Source: a virus
Length of the DNA stretch: 47,066 nucleotides
IMG/VR virus record: IMGVR_UViG_3300010399_000013
Coordinates: 1 to 47,066 of that record
Strand: one strand, 5' to 3'
Both the position numbers and the translations under genes were made by a program. The stretch's first letter is position 1. Each line of letters begins with the position of its first letter. Below, piece after piece: positions 39,889-47,066 of this stretch. The notes beneath the pieces were generated by a model. The model was not told the DNA's origin and searched no databases. It worked only from the letters and a program-made list of their open reading frames with translations.

Positions 39889-41428
39889 CCAAGTCGCGGT
39901 CGTGCAGTTCACGAAGGCCGCCGGTGCGGGGGTGCTAGACATCACGAGTCCGCTGATCACGGAGACCTTCGACTGCGCGATCATCCTCTGCTCCGGCTCT
40001 GACAGCGACGGCACGAACAACACGCACGCCATCTTCGGGATCGGGTTCTGCTCGACCAACACGGACGGCGCGGGGGTGCAGAACGTCTCGATCGGCCTGC
40101 AGATCGAGAATGGGGTCGTGGCTGTCGACGCGGGCTTCCGGAACCTCAACGGGAAGTGCATCAACATCCCCGCCGGCACCGATGTGGCCACGGTCCTGGT
40201 GGACGCCGCGTTCGATTCTGTGCAGCCGGGTGGCGTGCGGCTCAACTTCACGACGGCCACCGTCCAGGTGAAGGGGGTCGCGCTGCTCTTCGCCGGGCTC
40301 ACGGAGAGCGTGATTCGGCAGATCCAGCCGACCTCGACGCCGACGGCCTTCGAGTGCCCTGACTCGGCCGGCGGCAGCGGCACCTTCGAGCCGGACCTGC
40401 TCGTGTGGCTGACTCACGATCACCCGGGCGGGGCGATCAACGAGGCCGAGGGCCAGTGGAGTCTCGGGTTCACGATCAACGACGGGGGCAGCCCGCCGCA
40501 GCAGATCGCGAGCTTCTTCAACGTCGACGAGATCGACCCGACCGACGCGGATGGCGTGGCCCGGACGGATGTGTCCTTCGGCTGGCTGAACCTGACCACG
40601 CGCGCGCAGGAGACCGGCGGGGTGACCACGTTCTCGGCCAACGGCTTCACGGCCGCGAGCTCGATCGTTGGCGGCATCCGCTGCAGCTTCCTCGCGATCA
40701 AGTTCTCTGGGCCCTTCCGCGCGGCCATCGCGCAGCTCGCGGTCGCGGCCTCGACCGGGCTCCAGTCCTTCAACGCGTTCGGGTTCACTCCCGACGTGGT
40801 CCTTGGGCTCGCGACCCTGCTCGCGGCGACCGACAGCCTGACCGACGGGCCCACGGCCTCGGCGGGTGGGTATCTGCTCACGGGCAAGTACGGCTCGAGG
40901 GCCTACACCTTCCGCCAGGACGAGGGCGTCGACCTCAACCCGACCACCACGGCGGCGAGCTCGCGCCAAGAGGACGTCGCCCTACTCATGTTCGACGACA
41001 CGGGCACCGTCGTGCAGCGTGCGACGTGGGCCGGTGGCACGGGCTCGGGCGGGTTCCGGATGGACTTCTCCGTCGCGAGCGCCGTCGGGACCATCGCTGC
41101 GCTCGGGCTCCAGCTCCAGCGGTCGACCCCGCCAGCGCATGGGGGCCGGGCACGGGCCGCGCCAGCGCGCCAGGGCGAGGCTCGAGCGCGCCGGTTCGTC
41201 CCGCTCGGCATCCTGCGCGCGGCCCGCTACGGGCGCATGCTGAAGGCCGTGGCGCGCAACCGGATGCTCGCCCGGCTCGCCCAGCGTCGGCGGGTCATCG
41301 AAGCGGTGGGCGTGGAGATCGAGCGGGTCACGACCGATCCCAGCAGGATCCAGGGCGACAGCGCCTTCCCCGGGTCCTGGAAGGGCGGGAGCGCCGAAGC
41401 TGGCTCGGTCGCGGGCGACTCGGCATGA
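39881..41428 (+). CDS. Putative surface/fibre protein with internal duplication and C-terminal tag
   Basis: 515 residues from GTG 39881, overlapping the previous gene by 8 bases. Strand-rich, Thr/Gly/Ala-rich. Two similar blocks are seen: about residues 167-254 (FEPDLLVWLTHDHPGG ... VTTFSANGF) and about 296-400 (NAFGFTPDVVLGLATLLA ... VALLMFDDTGTV). The same kind of block occurs in the protein at 37597. Residues about 415-480 are Arg-rich like the neighbour at 39430. The end, IQGDSAFPGSWKGG, SAEAGSVAGDSA, repeats the neighbour's tag. A trimeric appendage or head fibre is plausible. Confidence 0.5.
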   Translation: MVDQVAVVQFTKAAGAGVLDITSPLITETFDCAIILCSGSDSDGTNNTHAIFGIGFCSTNTDGAGVQNVSIGLQIENGVVAVDAGFRNLNGKCINIPAGTDVATVLVDAAFDSVQPGGVRLNFTTATVQVKGVALLFAGLTESVIRQIQPTSTPTAFECPDSAGGSGTFEPDLLVWLTHDHPGGAINEAEGQWSLGFTINDGGSPPQQIASFFNVDEIDPTDADGVARTDVSFGWLNLTTRAQETGGVTTFSANGFTAASSIVGGIRCSFLAIKFSGPFRAAIAQLAVAASTGLQSFNAFGFTPDVVLGLATLLAATDSLTDGPTASAGGYLLTGKYGSRAYTFRQDEGVDLNPTTTAASSRQEDVALLMFDDTGTVVQRATWAGGTGSGGFRMDFSVASAVGTIAALGLQLQRSTPPAHGGRARAAPARQGEARARRFVPLGILRAARYGRMLKAVARNRMLARLAQRRRVIEAVGVEIERVTTDPSRIQGDSAFPGSWKGGSAEAGSVAGDSA

Positions 41429-41438
41429 TGCTCGGGCC

Positions 41439-41777
41439 ATGAGTTTCACCCGCCGCGGTCTCCTCGGGTTCTTCACCGCGCTTCCGTTCCTGAAGGTGAA
41501 GGCGCGGCCCACGGCGTTCATCCACACGTCCAGGATCGAGGACTTCGAGGATCGGCCGTACTCGGTGCCCGTGTTCCTCAACGAGTGCGACGGAACGCCG
41601 CACGGAGACTTCCTCGAGTTCCTGGACCGCGACGAGCTTGCCGCCATCACGCCCTCGCCGTGGGTCCGGGTCGCACACACGGATGGCGTCTACCGCTACG
41701 AAGAGGGAACCATCGTGACGAGCCGACGCGGCCGCAAAGCCTTCTTCAAGCTCGTGAAGCAACGCACGCCCTCCTGA
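41439..41777 (+). CDS. Small protein with Tat-like signal
   Basis: 112 residues from ATG 41439. The N-terminus (SFTRRGLLGFFTALPFLKVK) has a twin-arginine pair followed by a hydrophobic stretch, as in Tat signals. The mature part is small and mixed (FIHTSRIEDFEDRPYSVPVF, FLDRDELAAITPSPW, GVYRYEEGTIVTSRRGRKAF). Tat export of a phage protein is unusual. It could instead be a membrane-anchored structural protein or a chance N-terminus. Coupled to the next gene (TGATG). Confidence 0.5.
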   Translation: MSFTRRGLLGFFTALPFLKVKARPTAFIHTSRIEDFEDRPYSVPVFLNECDGTPHGDFLEFLDRDELAAITPSPWVRVAHTDGVYRYEEGTIVTSRRGRKAFFKLVKQRTPS

Positions 41778-42202
41778 TGCGCCCCCGAATCTACAGCCAC
41801 GAGGTTTGGGAGGGCCAGGACTGGCAGCCCCTAGACCTCTTCGCCTACGGCGACGGCGTGCTCCCGCTGCACTCGGACATCAGCGGCATCGACCTCAAGA
41901 TCTTCAAGCTCCCCGAGGCGACGGTTGTGTACCAGAGCCTCGCCGAGAGCCCAGGCAACGGCGTCACAGGTCCGTTCTTCAACACGCCGATCCTCGATGC
42001 CGGCTGGAAGCAGGGCCCCCCCGGCTACAACTACAAGCGGCGCATCGAGATGAGCGTGCTCGAACCTGCTCTCGCCGTCGCGGGCCTCGTGTTCGAGCCG
42101 GGCCAGACCTACCGCGCCGAGATCACCCTCAACGGAACCACCGAGGGACGCTTGATCAGCGTCCACGAATACACGATCAAGGGCCGGTACGGGCAGCCGT
42201 AG
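41777..42202 (+). CDS. Hypothetical strand-rich protein
   Basis: 141 residues from ATG 41777, sharing one base with the previous stop. Reads as a beta-sandwich: GDGVLPLHSDISGIDLKIFK, ATVVYQSLAES, YRAEITLNGTTEGRLISVHE. The final region looks like an immunoglobulin-like strand set. It may be a virion accessory or part of the fibre assembly. No family recognised. Confidence 0.5.
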   Translation: MRPRIYSHEVWEGQDWQPLDLFAYGDGVLPLHSDISGIDLKIFKLPEATVVYQSLAESPGNGVTGPFFNTPILDAGWKQGPPGYNYKRRIEMSVLEPALAVAGLVFEPGQTYRAEITLNGTTEGRLISVHEYTIKGRYGQP

Positions 42203-42281
42203 CGCCGCCTGCGGGGTACCCGCTCGACCTCGTCAGCGCGTCAGGTTCGTTCACTCTCCAAGGCCCGGGGCCGGCACCGGG

Positions 42282-42309
42282 TTGCGATCGGCGGGCGCCG
42301 GCATACCTT
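42282..42309 (+). promoter_or_regulatory. Candidate promoter of the terminase operon
   Basis: TTGCGA (42282-42287), 16-base spacer, TACCTT (42304-42309), 11 bases before ATG 42321, in the 118-bp gap 42203-42320. Similar in form to the boxes at 28334 and 36193. Weak match to sigma-70 consensus. Confidence 0.3.
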
Positions 42310-42320
42310 CCCGCTCCCCC

Positions 42321-42980
42321 ATGGCCAGGAAGAAGCCCACACCGAAGAAGACGCACGAGCGAACCAACGTGGAGGCGCTCGATGCAAAGAGCACCGAACT
42401 CGCCAAGAAGACGGGCGGCCTGCACTACCCGAACCCGACCGAGTTCGCCGTGCTCGAGGGCTACATCAGCGCCGGCAACCACCTGACCACCGCGTGCAAG
42501 GCCGCAGGTGTTTCCTGGGACCGCTTCCACCGCTGGCGCGAGGCCGCCATCAAGGGCGACCCGGTGCTACGGCCCTTCCTCGACATGATCGAGCGCGCCG
42601 AGGCCGCGGCCGAGATGCGCGCGCTCGCCATCATCACCGAGGCCGCGGAGGGCACGCCGGTGACGCGCAAGAAGACCGCGACCACCACGACCGGCAAGAC
42701 CTACAGCGAGACCGAGACCATCGAGCAGAAGGATTGGCGCGCGGCCGCGTTCGTGCTCGAGCACCGCTTCCAGGAGCGGTACGCGCGGATGCGCAAGCTC
42801 CAGCACTCGGGGGTGTTGACGCACCGCCAGGTGATCGTGCTACACGACAACGACCCCTCGCTCGAGCTCGACGAGTGGGACGAAGAGACCGAGGCCCCCG
42901 AGGACGCGGAGTACCGCGTGATGGACGACGATGGAGACGAACCCGAGACGGAAGACCTTGCGCCAGGCGCAGACGGCTAG
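42321..42980 (+). CDS. Terminase small subunit (DNA recognition)
   Basis: 219 residues from ATG 42321. The N-terminal region is basic and disordered. A helix-turn-helix is seen in FAVLEGYISAGNHLTTACKA followed by AGVSWDRFHRWRE. A central helical domain (AAAEMRALAIITEAAEGTPV, AFVLEHRFQERYARMRKL) and an acidic C-terminal tail follow. Small terminases bind the packaging site and help the large subunit. Position three genes before the large terminase fits. The length is in the usual 140-220 range. Confidence 0.75.
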   Translation: MARKKPTPKKTHERTNVEALDAKSTELAKKTGGLHYPNPTEFAVLEGYISAGNHLTTACKAAGVSWDRFHRWREAAIKGDPVLRPFLDMIERAEAAAEMRALAIITEAAEGTPVTRKKTATTTTGKTYSETETIEQKDWRAAAFVLEHRFQERYARMRKLQHSGVLTHRQVIVLHDNDPSLELDEWDEETEAPEDAEYRVMDDDGDEPETEDLAPGADG

Positions 42981-43194
42981 GGCCGAGAAGCCCGAGTACG
43001 ACATGGATCTCGCACTCGTGAAGGAGGTCGAGCGGCTCGAGGAGCTCCCCTTCGCGTGGGAGCGGCAGGCGCTCGAGGTGGCGAGTCAGCGCGTGTACCA
43101 GCTCGAGCGTGCGCTGATGCCGCGCCAGCGCGCGAGCCTGCTCGAGATCCTGAAGCGCCGCGGCGACGGGCAGGCGAGCGAGGGCGACGAGTGA
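42931..43194 (+). CDS. Small helical hypothetical protein
   Basis: 87 residues from ATG 42931, overlapping the previous gene by 50 bases; ATG 43003 is an alternative start. Predicted helices (DLALVKEVERLEELPFAWER, QRVYQLERALMPRQRASLLE) with an acidic end. It overlaps the methyltransferase start (GTGA). Function unknown. Confidence 0.5.
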   Translation: METNPRRKTLRQAQTARAEKPEYDMDLALVKEVERLEELPFAWERQALEVASQRVYQLERALMPRQRASLLEILKRRGDGQASEGDE

Positions 43195-44318
43195 ACCTCG
43201 AACTCTTCTCCTGCAGTGGCGGCATGGCCGAGGGCTTCCGTCGCGCCGGCATCCGCTTCGACTTCGTCTTCGACTACGACGCCGATGCCTGCGCGAGCTA
43301 CGAGAAGAACCTCGGGCACGCGCCGGTCCGGATCGACGTGCACGATCTCCTGCTGATGGTGCGCGGCGGCTGGCGCCCGGGGCCGGTCGAGCTGCTCGTC
43401 GCCGACCCTCCGTGTACGCCGTGGTCGCGCGCGGGCAAGCGCCTCGGCCTCGACGACGAGCGCGACATGCTGCGCGAGACGGCCGAGCTCATCGCGCTGC
43501 TGCGTCCCGCGACCTACCTGATCGGCAACGTGCCGGGGCTCCAGGACGCATCATCGTGGGGCGTCGTGCAGGAGGTGATCGGCGGCCTCTCGCGACATGG
43601 CTACTGCGTGGACGACTACGTGCAACTCGACGCGGCGGACTTCGGCGTGCCGCAGCACCGCATCCGCCCGTTCTGGTTCGGGCACCTCGAGGGCCGGTGC
43701 GTGCGCTGGCCGACGCGCACGCATTGCTCGCCGAGCGAGGCGCGCCAGGTCCTCCTGCCCGGGCTCGAGCCTCTCCGGCCGTGGGTGACGTGCCGGGATG
43801 CGCTCGGGCACCTCTCGCTCGAGGACCTCGGGCGGCCGGTGCGCCTGCGCTGGAAGGAGACGGACAACCACCGCGCGACGACGCCCGACGAGCCGGCGAA
43901 GACGCTCACGAAGAACACACACAGCGACGGGTCGCTGCTGCGCGAGGCTGAGGGCCACCCGATCGCTCGCCCGGAAGGCGTTGCGCCGACGATTCGCGGT
44001 GGCGGATCTGGCCACAGCGCGCCGCAGGTCGTTCTTGCAGAGAGCCGGTTGGTCGGCGCCTGGAAGAACGGCAACCACTTGCCCTCGCGAGTGGACGAGC
44101 CCGCGCTGACCGTGACGGCCGCCGGCCACTCCTCGGCGAGCTCGGTGCTGCTGTTGAACGAGAAGCACCCGATCAACGCGCAGGACGAGCCGAGCATGAC
44201 GGTGTGCGCGAAGGACCGAGGCGGGGCGCAGGGCGCGCGGGCGCTCGCGCAGCTCGGGATGGCGATGCCGCCGCCGCTCGCCGAGGTCGTCGCGCGCGCC
44301 ATCGCCGCACGGTCGTGA
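43191..44318 (+). CDS. C5-cytosine DNA methyltransferase
   Basis: 375 residues from GTG 43191 (GTGA overlap). Motif I (LFSCSGGMAEGF, residues 5-16) binds S-adenosylmethionine. Motif IV (ADPPC, catalytic Cys75) and PWSRAG follow. Motif VIII (Q155-H-R157-I-R159) is intact. The C-terminal motif X-like LGMAMPPPLAEVVARA completes the order. Motif VI is altered: GNV (112-114) instead of the nearly universal ENV. The enzyme would methylate cytosine in a short DNA site, most likely to escape host restriction. The middle (about residues 185-300) is the target recognition domain. It sits between the terminase subunits. Confidence 0.85.
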   Translation: MNLELFSCSGGMAEGFRRAGIRFDFVFDYDADACASYEKNLGHAPVRIDVHDLLLMVRGGWRPGPVELLVADPPCTPWSRAGKRLGLDDERDMLRETAELIALLRPATYLIGNVPGLQDASSWGVVQEVIGGLSRHGYCVDDYVQLDAADFGVPQHRIRPFWFGHLEGRCVRWPTRTHCSPSEARQVLLPGLEPLRPWVTCRDALGHLSLEDLGRPVRLRWKETDNHRATTPDEPAKTLTKNTHSDGSLLREAEGHPIARPEGVAPTIRGGGSGHSAPQVVLAESRLVGAWKNGNHLPSRVDEPALTVTAAGHSSASSVLLLNEKHPINAQDEPSMTVCAKDRGGAQGARALAQLGMAMPPPLAEVVARAIAARS

Positions 44319-44322
44319 GCCC

Positions 44323-45885
44323 GTGCCGCGCCTGAAGGACCCCTCGAAGGAGTTCCACGCCCACGGCGCGGGTGTCGTGCTCTTCCGCTGGCTCGAGGGC
44401 CGCGAGATCCCGCCGGAGGAGTGCATGGTCGTCGGCCCCGCGGGCACGGGGAAGTCGATCAACGTCGGGAAGTTCCTGTGGGGCTTCCTCGACCGCTGGC
44501 CCAAGGCCAAGGTCCTCGTCCTGCGCAAGACGCGCGTCTCGCTCAATGAGTCGTGGCTCGACACCTTCGAGAACGAGGTCCTGTGGCCGGGGCACCCTTC
44601 GATCGGCGAGAAGAGCCGCGAGCACCGCACGCACTACGACCACCCGAACGGCGGGCGCCTCGTGCTCGGCGGGATGGACCAGGCGCGGCGCCTGTTCTCG
44701 ACGCAGTACCACATCATCTTCGTCAACGAGATGACGGAGCTCACCGAGGCGGAGTGGATGTCGCTCCACCGCGCGCTGCGCCGTCCTGGCGGACCTGGCT
44801 GGCACCTGCTCCTCGGTGACGCAAACCCGGACGCGGAGTTCCACTGGGCGCACCGACGCTTCCCCGACCCGATGCCGAGGGGCAAGCGCCGCGCGCGCCT
44901 GCGCGGCCGCGAGCGGATCCTCTCCTTCCACAAGGACAACCCGACGATCACCGAGGCGTACATGCATCGCCTCGACACGCAACTCGTCGGGCACATGCAC
45001 GACCGGCTCTTCAAGGGCCTGTGGCGCACGGCCTCGGGCCTCGTGTTCGGCACGTACAACGCGTTCATGCACCTCCAGACCCTGCGCCTCGTGTGGCAGC
45101 GCGACGCGTTCGGGAAGCCCCTGCGCGAGGAGCCGGTCACGTGCGAGTTCGTGCAGCTCGGGTTCTCGACCGAGCTCACGTGGTTCGCAGGCGGAATGGA
45201 CTTCGGGCACACGAGCCCCGGCGCCGTCGAGATCTTCGGACACGACCGCGAGAAGCGCGCGATCCGCGTCGCCGAGGTCTACCACACGAAGAAGGACCTC
45301 GAGTGGTGGGCCGACTGGGTCGCCGACCTGTACGCCAAGTTCCGCATGCGCTTCCTGTGCTGCGACTCGGCCGACGGCTCGAGCACGGGGCAGGGCGCCA
45401 TCAAACGCCTGAACGATCACCTGCAGGAGCGCGGGGTGCCGCGGATCGCCATCCCGGTCAAGAAGCCGCGCCGCAAGCTCGCCATGCTCAACGCCGTGCG
45501 CGAAGGCCTGCGCCTGCGCCAGGGCGACGGGTTCCCCTCGCTGATCCTTGGGCGCGACTCGCTCGTGCACAAGCCGGACCCGGAACTCGTGGCTGCCAAG
45601 TTGCCGACTCGCTGGGAAGAGGAGATAGTGGGCCTCGTCATCCGGTCACCCCGGGAGACCGAGCGTGGCGAGGTGCCTTTCGAAGAAGAGGACCCTGCCT
45701 GCCCGAACCATGCCTGTGACGCGGGAGCCTACGAGCTATGGGAAGCGTGGAAGAAGGACCTGTCGAGGAAGTCGAAGTCGCCGCAACGCCTGCTGCAGGA
45801 CACGGAGGAGTTCCTGAAGGAGGACGCCTACGCGCTGGCGAAGAGGGAGCGCCGCGAGCACCCGCGAAAGCGCCGCCGCGCATGA
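44323..45885 (+). CDS. Terminase large subunit (packaging ATPase and nuclease)
   Basis: 520 residues from GTG 44323. Walker A is GPAGTGKS (38-45), and Walker B ends in IIFVNEM with catalytic Glu136. The nuclease shows three acidic sites: D293 (GGMDFGHTSPG), D348 (CCDSADGSS) and D466 (HACDAG). The C-terminal 60 residues are Lys/Arg-rich. It pumps DNA into the procapsid through the portal and cuts the concatemer. Complete, without frameshift. It overlaps the next gene by ATGA. Confidence 0.93.
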   Translation: MPRLKDPSKEFHAHGAGVVLFRWLEGREIPPEECMVVGPAGTGKSINVGKFLWGFLDRWPKAKVLVLRKTRVSLNESWLDTFENEVLWPGHPSIGEKSREHRTHYDHPNGGRLVLGGMDQARRLFSTQYHIIFVNEMTELTEAEWMSLHRALRRPGGPGWHLLLGDANPDAEFHWAHRRFPDPMPRGKRRARLRGRERILSFHKDNPTITEAYMHRLDTQLVGHMHDRLFKGLWRTASGLVFGTYNAFMHLQTLRLVWQRDAFGKPLREEPVTCEFVQLGFSTELTWFAGGMDFGHTSPGAVEIFGHDREKRAIRVAEVYHTKKDLEWWADWVADLYAKFRMRFLCCDSADGSSTGQGAIKRLNDHLQERGVPRIAIPVKKPRRKLAMLNAVREGLRLRQGDGFPSLILGRDSLVHKPDPELVAAKLPTRWEEEIVGLVIRSPRETERGEVPFEEEDPACPNHACDAGAYELWEAWKKDLSRKSKSPQRLLQDTEEFLKEDAYALAKRERREHPRKRRRA

Positions 45886-46052
45886 TCTGCCGCGGGTGCG
45901 CGGAGGATCGCGATCGGATGGTGATGCACGACCCGTACCGGCCGAGCGTGAAGGGCCCGTGCGTGTGCTGCGGGAAGACGTACGGCGCGCGCGACCTCGC
46001 GGTGCTCGAGGACTGGTACAACCCGCAGGGGCGAAAGGCGGTGCGCGCGTGA
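45882..46052 (+). CDS. Small zinc-binding-like protein
   Basis: 56 residues from ATG 45882 (ATGA overlap with the terminase). MICRGCAEDRDRMV and PCVCCGKTYGARDLAVLEDW give Cys pairs spaced for one metal site. Small and basic in the C-terminus. Possibly a terminase accessory. Function unknown. Confidence 0.55.
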   Translation: MICRGCAEDRDRMVMHDPYRPSVKGPCVCCGKTYGARDLAVLEDWYNPQGRKAVRA

Positions 46053-46804
46053 CGGACTGGGAAAAGGAGGCGTGGGCAATCAGCGAGAGCTGGGCGAGGG
46101 CTCACGCAGCGCGGCACGCGAGCACAGACTGGAATGCCGTTGACGCGAGGGAACTCGAGAACGCGCTTCTCGGGTTCGGCCGCGAGATGGCGGAAGAAGC
46201 GCGCGAGGCCGAACAGGAGAAATGGCAGAGGGCCCAATCGGCCTTGAGCCACGCCTACCTGCGGCTGCGAAAGCTGATCCCCGGAGCGTTGCAGACGGCT
46301 TATCTGTCGGCCACGCACGTGTGGGAGCACACCGAGGAGTGCCTGCGGAAGCTTCTCGGCGCAGCCGACGCGCGCGCGGAGGAGATTGCGCGGCTGATCG
46401 AGCGCATGCCGGGCGGCTTCCTCGACGAGGGACCCCTCGTGGCAGCCGCCTCTGTCGCCCGCTCGACGATCTCGAAGCCGGCGCCTGTCGTGGACTTCTC
46501 CGAGAGCAAGCCGTGGGAGCAGCCGCAGCGCGCCTATTCGCTCGACTCAAAGGGGCACCCGTGGACCGAAGCCGCGATCCGCGCCGACGAGCGGGAGAAC
46601 CTGATCACCCTCCTCTACGAACTCGGGTATGACGGCGCAGCCGAGCGCGTCGAACAGAAGTTGAAATCGCGTGCGTCCAAGACGCGCGAGGACGTGCTGG
46701 AGGAGGCGCTGCGGAAGATCCGAGATTGGCCCGTGAAGGATGGAATCAACCCGGAACACCTGATGCGCCACGAGGCCGACAGAGCCCTGTGGTGGAAGCC
46801 GTGA
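46049..46804 (+). CDS. Hypothetical helical protein
   Basis: 251 residues from GTG 46049 (GTGA overlap). Long Ala/Glu/Arg helices (LENALLGFGREMAEEAREAE, ARAEEIARLIERMPGGFLDE) and a central less-ordered part, then LITLLYELGYDGAAERVEQK. Codon bias is weaker in the first 120 residues than in neighbouring genes, which hints at a different origin. Function unknown. Confidence 0.55.
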   Translation: MTDWEKEAWAISESWARAHAARHASTDWNAVDARELENALLGFGREMAEEAREAEQEKWQRAQSALSHAYLRLRKLIPGALQTAYLSATHVWEHTEECLRKLLGAADARAEEIARLIERMPGGFLDEGPLVAAASVARSTISKPAPVVDFSESKPWEQPQRAYSLDSKGHPWTEAAIRADERENLITLLYELGYDGAAERVEQKLKSRASKTREDVLEEALRKIRDWPVKDGINPEHLMRHEADRALWWKP

Positions 46805-46917
46805 AGGCCGTTGCAGCGCCTGCAGAGGAGCCCGAGGACGAGACCGAAGCCCTGCGCGAGCAGCGCGCGAAACTCTTGCGCCTGATCGTGAGACTGATTC
46901 CATGGTGGCGGCCGTGA
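46801..46917 (+). CDS. Small helical peptide
   Basis: 38 residues from GTG 46801 (GTGA overlap). Acidic Ala/Glu start, then a helix with hydrophobic spacing and a Trp-containing end (KLLRLIVRLIPWWRP), which could be a short membrane-associating helix. It overlaps the junction-spanning gene by 16 bases. Confidence 0.45.
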   Translation: MKAVAAPAEEPEDETEALREQRAKLLRLIVRLIPWWRP

Positions 46918-47066
46918 AGCCCGCCGCCAAGCGCTCGAGGCGAACGCGCGTGCGCAAGCTCACCGGATGGGAGAGATCCATTCTGCACATCACGCGAGCG
47001 CTGCTCAAAAACCCACACCTAGGTCATCTGCCTGGAATCCAGACGAAGCCCAGCGCCACGCACTGG
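46902..47066 (+). CDS. Small basic protein, 5' part (continues at base 1)
   Basis: ATG 46902; the frame runs off the window end and, because bases 46944-47066 equal 1-123, continues to TGA 139-141, giving 60 residues. The N-terminus is very basic (AAVKPAAKRSRRTRVRKLTG). Likely nucleic-acid binding by charge. Its intact reading across the ends supports the circular or terminally redundant structure. Confidence 0.7.
   Translation, partial: MVAAVKPAAKRSRRTRVRKLTGWERSILHITRALLKNPHLGHLPGIQTKPSATHW
46944..47066. repeat. Direct terminal repeat, right copy (123 bp)
   Basis: Exact copy of bases 1-123. Removing one copy gives a 46,943-bp unit. It lies about 1 kb after the large terminase gene, where packaging signals are common in short-tailed phages, but no specific cut site can be read from the sequence. 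Confidence 0.95.

Noticed and set aside
1-47066. Temperate lifestyle genes (integrase, repressor, excisionase, att sites)
   Set aside because: None recognised on either strand. A lytic lifestyle is suggested but not proven, since unknown genes remain.

Overview
The window reads as one complete tailed-phage genome of the short-tailed (podovirus) type, probably from an environmental or metagenomic source. The first 123 bases recur exactly as the last 123 bases, and a small gene reads across that junction, so the unit is 46,943 bp (circular, or with short direct terminal repeats). The DNA is GC-rich, with almost only G or C in third codon positions. All but one gene lie on the + strand. Many gene pairs share a 4-base stop/start overlap (GTGA or ATGA), so translation is tightly coupled. 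No sheath, tape-measure or long-tail genes were recognised. The virion genes run portal, scaffold, coat, adaptor, propeller-type tail hub, internal proteins and spike, which is a podovirus order. The host cannot be named; lipoprotein, Sec-type and possible Tat signals, plus a sulfatase of the formylglycine type, suggest a Gram-negative, high-GC bacterium, possibly one living on sulfated polysaccharides (inference).

Layout. 42.3-46.9 kb and on across the junction: packaging (small and large terminase), a C5-cytosine methyltransferase and small proteins. 0.1-5.7 kb: small proteins, the portal, many small genes and a GroES-like co-chaperonin, closed by a terminator. 5.7-8.8 kb: scaffold, major capsid protein and probable decoration protein, then a hairpin. 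8.8-24.7 kb: head-tail adaptor, a 1283-residue tail hub, an HNH endonuclease, internal virion proteins including a 2276-residue polyvalent protein (ParB-like, ADP-ribosyltransferase-like and zinc-peptidase regions), and a beta-helix spike. 24.7-25.7 kb: small membrane proteins (possible lysis). 25.7-27.8 kb: RecE-like nuclease and RecT annealase. 27.8-31.6 kb: a zinc-finger/HNH-like cassette, a DUF1376-like initiator with internal iterons, small genes and a tRNA-Trp lying inside a reading frame. 31.7-35.8 kb: a secreted-protein cassette, a DUF2303-like protein, a VRR-NUC nuclease and the only minus-strand gene. 35.8-36.2 kb: a 449-bp non-coding stretch rich in palindromes. 36.2-42.2 kb: a sulfatase lipoprotein, then paralogous surface or fibre-like proteins.

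The points most worth following are these. (1) A zinc-finger gene is nested in another frame inside the giant internal-protein gene, with codon constraint shifting to the nested frame. (2) A sulfatase with an intact active site and a lipobox sits at the head of a putative fibre operon. (3) A lambda-O-like arrangement has seven 12-bp iterons inside an initiator gene. (4) A canonical tRNA-Trp lies in sense inside an uninterrupted ORF. (5) Two surface-protein genes share a C-terminal tag. No DNA or RNA polymerase, helicase, integrase, repressor or canonical endolysin was recognised.
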